A DNA stretch of 64,000 nt from Paramecium sonneborni (lineage: Eukaryota > Ciliophora > Oligohymenophorea > Peniculida > Parameciidae), in the NCBI GenBank assembly GCA_905182985.1, contig CAJJDN010000061.1, forward strand, positions 150,799-214,798, in the 5' to 3' direction. The notes under the pieces are model-generated. The model saw only the letters and a program-made list of their open reading frames with translations, did not search any database and was not told the DNA's origin. Numbering within the stretch: position 1 is the stretch's first letter; every line of letters begins with the position of its first letter. Shown in pieces: positions 48,197 through 60,118 of the stretch. The position numbers and the translations under genes were made by a program.

Positions 48197-48595
48197 ATTT
48201 ATTTTAATTAATATTTTATAATTAATTTTATACATCCAAATCAATTATTATTATTAAATCAAATATTTTGCTGCCATATTCCATATCTGAAAATTATTTT
48301 ATTTTGTTCAATCTTTTAATTATTTTCTTTTAAAAGTAAATCAAATTCATAAAATTTATATTTTTTAAAGTTGATTTTTTTATTACTTCTAAATAAATTA
48401 TGATTGATATTAATTAATTAAATTATAAGCCTTGATATTAATCAAGAAGATCAAACTTTTATAAAGATAATTAAATTAATAATTCTTAAATTATCATAAT
48501 TTTCTCTCAAATGTAATATTGAAAATTCAGTATTAAATTTTAAATCTATTATAACTTAAGTATTAATTAAAAATTTTCTTATGAAACTAAAATAA
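48197..48595. other. intergenic stretch, no gene seen
   Basis: About 400 bases of A+T-rich DNA following the furin-like receptor. No frame or motif found. Confidence 0.45.
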
Positions 48596-48835
48596 ATGAA
48601 ATTAATAGCAATTCTCGCTTTTTACTTTTTGAGTATTGCAACTCATTAAATAAATGCTCCGAAGCAGAAGTCCATCTTAAAGAAAAAAACAAGATTAAAT
48701 GGGATATCAATATTTTAATTGATAGAAAAAAAAATGGAATGAACTAAATGATGAATAAAATAATTATTCTAAGAGATTAATCAATGTAAACAAAAAGAGT
48801 TGATTGAGTTACCAAAGTTTTAACTATATAAATGA
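48596..48835 (+). CDS. possible small secreted protein, frame uncertain
   Basis: ATG 48596 opens a signal-peptide-like start (MKLIAILAFYFLSIATHQ) followed by a lysine-rich stretch (PKQKSILKKKTRLNG) and a run of nine A. In the starting frame TGA comes at 48740. Two bases over, the sequence continues WNELNDEQNNYSKRLIN and, after a possible 23-nt intron, ends at 48835. A base-count error in the A-run would unify it. Low confidence; no family. Confidence 0.35.
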
Positions 48836-49024
48836 TCCAATAATTAATTAATTTATAGTATAATGACATATCTTAAATTCTAGAAGATTAAAATTTTTTT
48901 TTTCATTTTTTTTCTAAATTCATACCAAAGATTGTTTCAAAAAAGAAATTCTCAATTATAATAAAATTAATTATCTTAAATACTTTAGAATATAAGTTTT
49001 CCATTTTATTAAATAATATCTCAA

Positions 49025-49351
49025 ATGAATCCAAACGCATCTCGTTTAAAATTTTAACCTGTAATAGCTCTCAATAAAAGAACATTTGACTTAGATTTAT
49101 TTGAATTGGAGAAAATAAACTTCTAAAATAAGATGGATAAAAAGATATCATAAACAAATGATTCTTCTTTAGAAATTCGAACTCCTACTTTTAATAAGCG
49201 CAAAGTGAAATTAGTTGGGATTTAGTAAGGAGATTCCAAATTCGTAAAGCAAGTTTTCAGATCATTTCCAAAAAAGTAAAATCGAAGTAAAACAAATGAT
49301 AGAAATGACTTATCATCATTACATAATACATAATAGACGACAAATTAATGA
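49025..49351 (+). CDS. small basic protein, 108 residues, unknown
   Basis: An intron-free frame of 109 codons ending at TGA 49349-49351. The protein is rich in Lys, Arg, Ser, Asn and Gln, with no hydrophobic segment (FDLDLFELEKINFQNKMDKK, EIRTPTFNKRKVKLVGIQQG). It looks disordered and possibly nucleic-acid binding or a short linear-motif protein. The only support is the open frame and natural codon use. Confidence 0.45.
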
Positions 49352-49905
49352 TAATTATAAAAAATAAATAAATGTCATTTAGTGGTTTTGTATATAAAAT
49401 TAAGATTTTCTTTATGTATTATTTAATGTAATTTTTGAAGTCAGATACATAGAAAATTGCAGATGTGACTAAACAAATTACTTCCTTTTCCATTTATAAC
49501 AATTTTCTTACTTTAAGTAGTCATGAAATAATAAAGGCTTTATCCTATTGTTAAACCATATTATTAACTTTTTTTGTACATTATTTGTTAATGATAAAAG
49601 TTCTGTAATTAATTCATTAATAGGTTCAATACTAAGTAGTTATTAAATTAAATTTAATTTGTCCATTATTAATTTAATATATTATAATTTTTTATGGCTT
49701 TTATTTGAGATTTTAAATTTAAAATAAAAAAAACATATTTTACAAGTTTAGATGATTAACAATAGTAAAATAAAGACTCTTTATTTTCTATATTCAAAAT
49801 ATACTCATAATAGAATTTTAAAGGTATTTCTATTTAATGAAGATAATTTCAGATATAGAATTGTAATAAGAATACTTAAAATGATATAAAATAAGAAAAA
49901 ATTAA
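49352..49905. other. intergenic stretch, no gene seen
   Basis: About 550 bases between two convergent small genes. A+T rich, TGA in every frame at short intervals. Nothing recognised. Confidence 0.45.
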
Positions 49906-50707
49906 TCAGTTTAAATCATCATCCTCTTCATCATAACCATCATATTATAGTTTAGATGATACTTAACCTCTTAATAATTTCTGTTAGAATTATTTTTAAA
50001 CAACAGGAGTTTAATTTTCAGGGAATTATTATGATTACTATTAGATTTATCTTTACTATGATTAATTAAAGCTTTTAGACATAACAAGAGAACCATTTTC
50101 AAAATTATCTTCTTATTAAGGTGAATTCCTTTCATTATTTTTTGCATATTTAGATAAATTCTATGAAATCTCTTTCATTTCCTAATCTCCTCTACCTCTA
50201 AGAAATTATTATTATCTAAGTCTTTCTTCATTTTGATTTTTATGCCTTCTTATTTTTACATCCACTTATTCCTATTGTAATAATCTTTTATGACGCAAGC
50301 CTCTTATTATATTTTAATATTATACACTGAGGGTATACAAGCTAATAGTTCAGGCTAAAGACTTGTTTTAATCTAGTATAATTTGTCTTCTTTCATATTA
50401 AAATTTAATTGACTAATTAAAATTTCTAATTTAATACCTTTTTCTATTTCTTTCCAAAATTTCATTAACTTAATTCATATAATCAGTATATTTTTGTTTT
50501 TAAGAATTTCTAACCAAATATTCATATAATAAACTTTACTTTTCAGATTTTAACTATTTTAATTATTCCGTTGTCAATTTAATTAAAGCCTAATTGATTT
50601 TATTCTCATTTTAATTTATCATATTTTAAATATCCTCATCGAGATACTTACGCTTAGCTTGTCTTCATAATAAATATAAAATTACAATTCCTGTAATACT
50701 GTGTCAT
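49906..50707 (-). CDS. charged helical protein with acidic C-terminus, 250 residues
   Basis: Introns 50658-50685 (28 nt) and 50342-50362 (21 nt, in-frame TGA) give exactly 251 codons. Residues ~15-160 are long basic helices (IKLTTEQLKQLKSEKQSLLY, NRKRYQIRNFNQSIKFQYER, RLLQQEQVDVKIRRHKNQNE), then a Ser/Gln-rich linker and a tail ending DGYDEEDDDLN. No enzyme motif or membrane span. Family not recognised. Confidence 0.6.
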
Positions 50708-51241
50708 AGTTTATCACATTAATCATTTGATAAAATTAATAATATATATATAAAACATATCTATAAATTAATACAATCAAGATTCCAGTGAGAAAACAGA
50801 CAAATAAGTTTCAGAACTTATTTTAGAAATCATATTTGTTTATTTTCATATATATCAAAGAAGATATCATGTATTTTTTTTATGAATTAAATTTCATCCT
50901 TTTAAATCAATTTTTCAATACATCTGTTTTTGATTTTGATTTTTTCAAATTTGTTTTTTATTCTTATCTATTTTATTAAGAAATGTTTGTTGATTCTATA
51001 ACAATCTATTATAACTAAAATCGCAAAATTAGCATTTTACTAATAATTGAAAATTAAACTTATCTCATTTAAATTTTCATTTATTGATTGATTTAATTAA
51101 ATTCAATTAGGAGTATAATTAATATAAAATTAGACATCAAAGTTGTTGTAAACTTAAAACATATTTTATTTTATAAATGTCTATATATAAATAACTTAAT
51201 AATTTATAATATCAGAATATAAAAGTTTTAAATATATATGA
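50708..51241. other. intergenic stretch, no gene seen
   Basis: About 530 bases of A+T-rich DNA between two minus-strand genes. No feature recognised; it would include the promoter of the gene at 49906-50707. Confidence 0.45.
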
Positions 51242-52042
51242 TCAAACTGGTTATCTTCTCCGTGCATTGTCCTCTGATAATACAGCTAGTTTTGTTTCTA
51301 AATTTCTAATTTTTTATTTATATCCATTAAGTGCTCCATCACTTCTTTCTGTTTCTTATGATTACAATTAATCTATTTTTTATTTAAACCTAAATAATTA
51401 TTCTTCAGAAGCACTCAATTAATCTTATAATTTATCACTTAAAAATTTTAATTACTCATTTTCATTAAGAATAAAATCGATCTTTTCATCAATATCACCT
51501 AAATTATTTAATTCATCTTGACTAAATTTCAACTGCTCTGTTAAGTCAGCATTTCTCTCTAATAATTACTTAATATGTTCTTCTTAAGCTAAAATAGTTT
51601 CTTTTTTGTTCTCAATTTATTAATCCTTATAATCTAATTCTTTCAAAACAGCCTAATATTTAGTCTCTGTTAGAATTCTATCCTCTTCGGATTTACTGAT
51701 ATATTTTATAAAATAATTAGTTTACATTAATTATTCTTTAAGGATAACTACTTCTTCTCTTAATTGAGTTAATTCAGTTTAATCGCTTGATCTTTGTTTT
51801 TAATACTTAGACTCCTTTGTTAAAAGCTATTTAATTAGTTCTGCTGATTTCTCGTTTTCTTCAAGTAGAACTATAATCTTTTTAACTAAATCCACTCTTT
51901 ATTAATTTGGAGACAGATTTTCTTTGTTTTTTGGTGATTACCAAGTAGCATACTTACAATCAGTACTAACTGAACGGATCTGTTGAAAGGGATTCCTTAA
52001 AAGGGCTGGCCCTTAGACTTTTGAAGGGGAACACACATTCAT
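51242..52042 (-). CDS. coiled-coil protein, 266 residues
   Basis: An intron-free frame of 267 codons. A short Ser/Pro-rich head (VCSPSKVQGPALLRNPFQQI, SPKNKENLSPNQ) leads into ~200 residues of heptad-rich helix (VDLVKKIIVLLEENEKSAEL, LTQLREEVVILKEQLMQ, HIKQLLERNADLTEQLKF, NLETKLAVLSEDNARRR). The SP motifs could be kinase sites. The head is locally less A+T rich than the surroundings. Likely structural or adaptor, cilium or basal-body associated by analogy. It is divergent from the P5 ATPase gene, 144 bases away. Confidence 0.65.
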
Positions 52043-52186
52043 TAACGGTATATTTTATATAATTCATTTATATTCTTAGCTAATTATATATTGTATATAC
52101 AACCATTGAGTGGTTATATTGAAGATTTACCATAGTAGAAATGATAAATAGAGAAACATTAATTATAATTGTTAACAAATTAATTT

Positions 52187-55137
52187 ATGATTGAACTTCC
52201 AATTTTGGGAGATAAAGTAGAAGACACACAAACTTCAGAATACTTTGTAGAATTTAATGAACGATATGAGTTAAAAGTCTATTATTATGAGGAAGACAAT
52301 AATTTTATGATCAAGATATTACGCATAATAAGTCTTGGACTTTTTTCTCTTTTTGAAAAATGGTTTGTATAGGTTTAATTGTTAAGGTATCTTTGATATA
52401 TGCCATATTAGCTTTTAGAAGAGTACAGAGCCTTCACATTTATTGATTTAAAAGTTAAAAGATGGTAAACGAATGAGCAAAGATTAAATCGTATAATGCA
52501 AAAGAGATGGAGATAGGATTAAATTTAAGTATGAATACATAAATTTTCTTATCACTCCATAAAATTAATTGTAAAAGTTAGAAATGATCAATTACGATTA
52601 TCATGAATTAACTAAATATGAAGCATAACAAAGGTAAATTTTATATGGTGAAAATATTATGTAAGTTGAAGAATGCACTAAAAGTTAAATTTTACTAAAC
52701 GAAATATTATCACCATTTAACATTTTTTAACTATTCTCATTTATTGTTTGGTCTCTAGATGACTATTACCTTTATGCAATACTTATTGCAATTTTAACCA
52801 TAATATAAATTGTCATAACTTTATATGATTTGGAGAAACAAAACCATAAAATTAGAGAAATGATTTATTATGAAAATGCTGTTATTGTACATAGAGATCA
52901 TCATTAATTAAAGATATCATCAAAAGACTTAGTTCCTGGAGATATTGTACAAATTACAGCCAAATCTATGATTACTTTTGATGGTCTACTTACATAAGGA
53001 GAAGCTGTTTTCAATGAAGCAATTTTAACTGGTGAAAGCACTCCAATTCTTAAAACCATTAATATAGATATCTTTAGTGGATGTAGTTGTTTATCTGCTA
53101 GTTCAGATTGCAAAGCTTTAGTAAAATCTATAGGATTTAATACTGTTAAAGGATCATTAGCCAGATATATATTATTTAATAATTCTTACTCTTATTCATT
53201 TCAAAAAGAATCACTTAAATATTTATTGGTTATTGGTTTCTTGGGAATTTTATTATCAATTGCTAATTATTTTATTCGTCTTAATTCAACATCCAATCAA
53301 TTTGAAAGTTTTATTTAAGCTTTAGAAATTATTACAATTATGATACCTCCATCATTACCTACAGCATTAGGAGCGGGTTTATAAGTGGCAGTTTAGAGAT
53401 TAAAGACAAATAACATTTTTTGTATAAAGCCTGATAAGATTAATGTGAGTGGAATGGTAAATTTAATAGGATTTGATAAGACTGGTACATTGACTGAATC
53501 AACACTTAAAGTTTTAGGATGTGTAGAGAAAAAGTTATTATAAAATGCTAATCATTGCAAAGAAATGATGTAATTAGCATTAAAAAGTTGCCATACATTA
53601 ATAGGAGGATGTGGTGATAATTTAGAAATAGCAATGTTAGAATGTTGTTAATAAAATTTTGATTTTGAATATCAGAAAGTTTATTAATTTGAATCAAATC
53701 TTTAAAGAATGACAGTAATAATTAAATATAAAGGAAAATTATTAGCAATAACAAAAGGATCACCAGAAATAATGGAAAGATTATGTTTTAAAACATTACC
53801 AGATTAATTTGGCTAAACAATAAAATAATATTTAGAGGATGGATATAGGTTGATATCATTTGGATATAGAGAGATAAATAATGTAGAAGAAGAGAGAAAA
53901 TATATAGAAAATGGATTAGAATATCTTGGAACTTTAGTATTTGCAAATCATTTAAGAGAAGATTCAAAAAATTTAATAGAATTATTGAATTCAATAAATA
54001 TAAATAGTATAATGGTAACAGGAGATAATATATTGACATCAATTAATATAGCTAAATAATGTTAGATATTGGATCCAAATTAACCTGTGATAACTGGATA
54101 AATGATAGATGATAAATTAGTTTTTGATAATAATGTAAATAGAGAAGAAATTGAGGAAATGAATTATTAAGTAGCTTTAACAGGAGATGCTTGGGATTAT
54201 GTTGATAAAGTATTAATTAATATTATTTTTGAGTATCCTTGAAAAAACAAAAGTGTTTGCAAGAATGAAACCTTCAGAAAAAGGTAATCTAATGCTAAAA
54301 CTTAAGAAAATGAATAAAGGAATCTTTACAGCTTTTGTAGGTGATGGTTGTAATGATATTTGTGCATTATAATAAAGTGATATAGGTTTAGCTTTATCTA
54401 ATTAGGAAGCATCATTAGCAGCACCATTTCTTACACCTATAATAAAAGTTTCATAAATAAATGAGATTTTGAAAGTAGGAAGATGTGCACTTATTACCAG
54501 TTAATCTTGTTTTAAGTTTATGACACTTTATTCAAGTATATAAACAATTGCTTTAACATTATGTTATATTAGTAATACTAATCTTACAGTCGAGTAATTT
54601 TTATATTAAGATTTATGGATAATAATACCCATAGCTTTTACTATGAGTCTAGCTAAACCATAAGAAAATTTAACAAACTAATAACCTTTTGCTAGTTTAT
54701 TGAATAGATCAATTATAATGTCAGTGATTGGATTAGTTTCTATCTGTTGTATTAGTTAAATAATCTCTTTAACAACCTATGATTACTCATTAATCACTGA
54801 ATTAAACAAAGAAATACCTAATTCAATTAATACTTAATAGATAATATTGGCAAATACTCAAGTTATTGCTGTGGCTATTGCATATTCATAAGGCAAACCT
54901 TTTAGACAACCTATCTATAAAAATTATTCTCTGTTACTTGTTTTATTGGTTGGAATTGTTGTGCATATTATGCTCATTATTTAACCAAATATTATTAGTA
55001 TTACAGTCTTATCTTAATTAAGAACAGATGAATTAATGATAACCAGTTTGGTTAATTTGGTTACATTCTTTATAATTATAATATTTGAGAATCTGTGTAT
55101 AAGATAATATAAGAAAACAAGTGCATGTCATTTTTGA
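52187..55137 (+). CDS. P5-type (ATP13A-like) P-type ATPase, intact motifs, one homopolymer slip
   Basis: Two N-terminal introns (20 and 32 nt, about 52366-52459) and removal of one T from a five-T run at 54226-54230 give 965 residues. Catalytic motifs are complete: LTGES (53026-53040), DKTGTLT (53475-53495), KGSPE, MVTGDN and GDGCND (54341-54358). The fourth-span motif is IPPSLPTAL, the PPxLP style of P5 ATPases, and the N-terminus has the extra membrane-associated segment of P5B. P5B enzymes (ATP13A2/3) export polyamines from late endosomes or lysosomes; P5A act in the ER. P5B is favoured but not certain. Without the T correction the frame ends at the TGA just after. Confidence 0.85.
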
Positions 55138-55210
55138 TTTGATTTCTATAGGTTATCTAAATGTATCTTTTGATTAATTTATACATAAACAATAAAATAA
55201 ATAATAAAAA

Positions 55211-58200
55211 TCATAATATTTAAAATCCAACATATGTTCTTAATAACCATTTTACAGTTTCAGCTGTAGCTAGTAAAAGGAAACAAAATGGAAGTCCTGC
55301 TGATCCTAATAATTCCCAAGGCATACTGGCAGTCTAAAATACCCATTGAATTCCTGGCACATAAATTATAATTGGTAATAAAAGTAATGATATTATTAAA
55401 CCATATATTGCTAAAATATTAATTTTAGTGTTATTATAAGATTTAATTAATGTTCTTAATGCAAAGTAGTTGATACTATTTAATTTAACATAAATTACCA
55501 TTATGATAAAACTAACACAATAAAAAAGCATGATGATGCATAATCACTGGCTTTAGCTGTATAACAATAATTATTATTTATTAAACAATCTGGATATTCA
55601 TATTTAGTATTCCAACAATCTTATAAATAACCATTTTGAATTTATAATTCAGTACATACTCCACACTTAACAAATATCATTCTTGTATCGATAGTATTAT
55701 TAGGTGAACTCCATTAATAATTTACCATTTCATCATTATATTAGCAATTATCAGGTAAATAAGTATTGCCTAAATTATTAATGTCAGGAGAATAAGTATC
55801 ATTTAGACCAACTTTATAGACACTTTAAAATCTAGTGAAATATAAATTTTATAAATTAAATCCAAAATAACGATAAGCACTGAAACTTGCCATCAATCCT
55901 CCTCCTGCTTCAATACATCCAATAATCAATATAGCAAATAAAAAAAGATTTGTTCTGTTAGGAATTCTATACTCTAATTCTTCTCTTGCTAAACTTATTC
56001 CAAGAATCAAATCAACAGATATACTTGTTAATAACATAAGATTTTATGAAAATGGTAATGGAGTTCCTAAAAAACAATATACAAATAAAGCTAATATCAT
56101 GGCTGTGTTTGAAGAAAGACAGAGCATAATAGATTTTGAAACATTATTAACAGCTCTTTTAGCTTCTAGAATTGCATAATAACTATCAAGAAAAGTCTAT
56201 TTGCTTGAAGTTAATACTAAATCACTAGAATTTATAATCATCTGTTATGACCCATGTTTTTTACTTATACTTATGTCTGCCTATCTAAATGCTCCTAAAT
56301 CTGTTAAACCTTCTCCTGTTATAGCAACTTTATAGTTTTATTGTTGAAGAGCTTTAACTATGCTTAACTTTTACTCAGGAGATGTACGAGCAAATACTAT
56401 TTCTTATTAAGAACACCAATTTCCTAGTTTATTCTCTACAGAACTTAATCTAGTAACTTCTTATTAATCATCTACATGTAGATATAATTAATGTCCTTCA
56501 ACTATTGTTGGATTTTAATAATATCCAGTCTTCTTACATATCACTCTTGCTGTTTCTGCATGCTCTCCAGTAATGATAACTAACTTTATATTTTAATGTT
56601 GCAATTTCTAAAATATTTAAATAGTTTATTCATTTAAACTGTTATTCAAATATAGTGTACCTAGATAAACAAAGTTTTGTTTATTGAAATCATAGTCATT
56701 TTCATTAATTTTGAGATCTTCCTCTTTTAAAATTTCTAAAAATGCAAATCCTATGCTTCTTAAACCTTTGGAACATTAATTGATTAATTATTCATTAAAT
56801 TATTATGTCTATTGTATATCAATTTTTCCAAACAAAGTCTAATTACAATAACTCCAAATGATTTCAGGTGCTCCTTTGATATAAACATAGTATTTTCCAT
56901 CCTATTCCACAATTGATAAAGAATACTTTTTACTACTATTGAAGGGCAAATGATATTGAATTCCATTAACATAATACTTAGCATTCTTTATAAGGTTTTC
57001 TGTTGAATCATCTTTGAAGGTGTCAATAAGACTTTTTTCTGTTCCATCGAGATTATCATGATTACAAGTAAGTATTGCACAATAGTAAAGATGAATGGAA
57101 TTCCTTTTTCCACATTCATACTATAACTATTTACAATCATGAAATGAATTAAATGTGTAATTCTTGGTAGTAATAACTTCATTTAATCCAATACATAAAC
57201 AATTAATTTCACTTAATGTTTCTATACTTTCTGCATCTTTAATTAAGAATTTAAGTTTAGCAAGTCTCCTTATTGCCATTTAAAATGAGATAGTTACTAT
57301 AACTAATAATCCAACAGGTACAATTGCAATAATAACTTATTCAACAACTCTAAATCCATATGCAAAAACTTCAGAACTATCTTTATCAGACATAACACCA
57401 CTCCATATTATGACTAATATTATCACAAACAATGCTATCAATGTCATAATTTATTAGAATAATATCAATTATTTCTATAATACCTTACTTCCTTATCTTT
57501 TCTAAATCTAAGCTAATGTAGTACTTGATCCTGTTTTTATTACAACTGCTTTTCCTGATCCATTTCTTATTAATGAACCACAAAATATCTGTGACCCCTT
57601 TACAGCCTAAGTTACATCCTAATTCATTTATATCTATAAATCTGAAGATTCCAATACTCTCATATCACAATATATTAATAATCCTTCTTCTATTACACAA
57701 ATATCTCCAGAAACCAAATTCTATACTTAAATTTACTACATTTTCCCATCTCTATAAACTGTGATTGTTTGTTCATTATCTTTTTGTATTGCATATTAAG
57801 ATTTCTTCCTTTATTAATATCCCATTACAAAAGTTATTGTTATAACTATTAATAATAAACATGATGTTATAATTTCTTCTCCACTGAATTCAAGATTATT
57901 TTCACTTCCATATATTGCTAAACTTATTGAAATTATCATAGCTATTATTAAATCAAATGCAAATAAATTCAATTCTTTTATAAACATTTTCCAATCACTT
58001 ACATCTAATGTTTTTGATTATTATCTCTTAGATGCTTCCTCACTTTAAAGCCCATTACTAAAATGTGTTTTTAAAAGACCCTCTAATTAATCTAATGGAC
58101 AAAAGTATTCTTGCATTTCTGCATATTTTTCATAAACACTTGGACCTTGTCTCTCTTATTATTCATCTTATTCTGCATAATTTATACTCATCTAGAGTTT

Positions 58201-58296
58201 AGTCTGAATATCAGGTCCTTTCTCTAAAAACCTAAATAATTCTCATTCTTACCTTGGCTTGCATATTAACATATCCTACATTTCAGAATTTGCCAT
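55211..58296 (-). CDS. P2C (Na,K-ATPase alpha-like) P-type ATPase lacking catalytic motifs
   Basis: One 21-nt intron near 58230-58255 and one missing base in a six-A run (55532-55537) give ~1,021 residues. Fold and membrane segments match Na,K/H,K-ATPase alpha: EGLLKTHFSNGLQSEEASKR, EQVIIAIVPVGLLVIVTISF (M4), KGAPEIIWSYC, FARTSPEQKLSIVKAL, SISVDLILGISLAREELEY and late M7-M10. But the phosphorylation site (expected CSDKTGTLT) reads INCLCIGLNEVITT near 57190, the TGES loop reads LESSDLQIQM near 57650, MVTGDH reads IITGEH, and GDGVND reads GEGLTD near 56310. Pumping by the normal cycle should be impossible. It is convergent with the intact P5 ATPase. Confidence 0.88.
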
Positions 58297-58744
58297 CTTC
58301 TTTTTATATTCTAATTTATTAAATTTATTATATTATATAGAATAAAGAAGTATCTAAAACCAAAATATCGATATTTTATTATCATTATCATTTACAGATT
58401 ACTATATTTTATTATTTATATATAGCTTCAATTTATTTTACTCACTTTTTTTAATACTTCTTTAAAATTCCATTCCTAATTTTTTTGATTACACAAATTC
58501 ATATGGATTTATTCATTAAGAGAATTTATGAATATCATTTACTTTTTATACAAGCTTTTAACTCAAAACAGTTCTGAAATTTATCTAATTTAATAAAATA
58601 AGCCAAGTTTACATAATATTATTTATGTTTAAGATTCCATCATATAGCAATAAAATATTTAAATCTTGATCACATAATAAAACAAATCAAAAGTTTATTG
58701 TCTTTAGCTTCAGTTACAACAATCAAATTTTTAGAAGATATCAA
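58297..58744. other. A+T-rich stretch, possible unplaced 5' exons
   Basis: Short plus-strand frames (from an ATG near 58506, and to TGA 58667-58669) lie in the same frame as the gene called at 58745. They may be upstream exons separated by a missed intron, but I cannot place the junctions. Confidence 0.35.
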
Positions 58745-60044
58745 ATGCATGATAACTACACTTTTTAAATTTGGCAAATACTTTAATATTTTGAAAACAA
58801 ACCTATTTATAACAAAAAACTACTGAATCAACATTATTTAGAATATTAAAATATTACAATATTTAAATTTATGATAATACTTTATATGAAATTTAATATG
58901 GAAGAGATAATATTCATTTAGCAATATTTATATAACTATCTTGAATAATTAGATTTCTAATTCAAAATCCTACTTACCACTTCATCAATAATTTTACTGA
59001 AAATATTGAAATTTATTTGTGTCTACTCTGTTATAATGAATAACCTTATTTAATAAAAGTTTATGGTAAATTAAAAGTTGTAATTGAATACTGAAATTTA
59101 ATGAGTTATTGATTGTAATCAAAAAATAATAGACATGTTAAATTAATTTAAAGAATACATTCATTTTGTATAATAAATAAAAATATCAAAAAAAAATTGA
59201 TACTTAAAGTGAGAAAGACCACAATTTAAATTCTTTTCAAGAAGTGAATGATTTTTATTAAATTTAATTTCAATATTTTGAACTGTTTTAGTAGTAAGAA
59301 TTAATTATTAAAAAATAAGACCTAGAATATTTTTTTTTTAGACATACATTATTTCTTTTGCTAAAAATTGCTCTTAAAAAAGAAAAGGAGATTGTTATTA
59401 TCGAAAATAAATATTAGATCACTTATTACGGTCTAAATAATTTAGTGAAAAAATCTGAATAAATAATTTTGTTATACGAAGAATTATTTATGAAGGAATT
59501 CAAAAAAGGTTTCCAAGCAGACTTCGTTATTCATAAATTAATTAGAGGAAAGCTTAAAAATACTAAAAACCTACCATGATAAATAAATTATAGAATTTAA
59601 AAATTATGAAATAAATAGAGAGATGGCATTTTATGCTAAGGTCTTTAAATTAATTAAAGAATATTAAAAAGAAAACTGGAGTCAGTAATTCGAAAATTAG
59701 CATTACTAATTATTAATGAATTTGTATAGGACATTTCTAGAATTTTTATGGAATGGAATTAATGATTGATTATAAAGTCGATAAAATCAATTCAAAATAT
59801 TATAACCAAAAAGATTGGGAGAAAAAGAAATCAGAGATAATTTCCACAAGTAATTTCAATAGACAAAAGAAAGGAAAAGTAATAATCTTTTCAGAAAAAT
59901 TCCACTTTTGATAAGAAAACAATTAATAAAAATCATAATACCCACATATTCATCAATAAATTTAGTTGCAATCCTTAGTTGATTCTTTTAGTCAACAATA
60001 AAACAGAATCAAAATTCGAACGGGATCCCCATTTTAAATTGTGA
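58745..60044 (+). CDS. uncharacterised multi-exon gene
   Basis: Three coding stretches read in one direction. 58745-~59060 (MHDNYTFQIWQILQYFENKP, LEQLDFQFKILLTTSSIILL). ~59105-59500 (SEKDHNLNSFQEVNDFYQIQ, KEIVIIENKYQITYYGLNNL). ~59540-60044 (EINREMAFYAKVFKLIKEYQ, YKVDKINSKYYNQKDWEKKK, ending FERDPHFKL at TGA 60042). Frame changes between them fit introns of about 40 and 37 nt, plus either very short (16-17 nt) introns or homopolymer slips near 59720 and 59900. The first part loosely resembles a cyclin fold, but I would not rely on it. Boundaries approximate. Confidence 0.4.
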
Positions 60045-60118
60045 TTAAACCGAAACTCATAATTTAAATGGCAACATTTTTTTTATTAATAAATTATAAT
60101 TATATTTTAAATTCAAAG

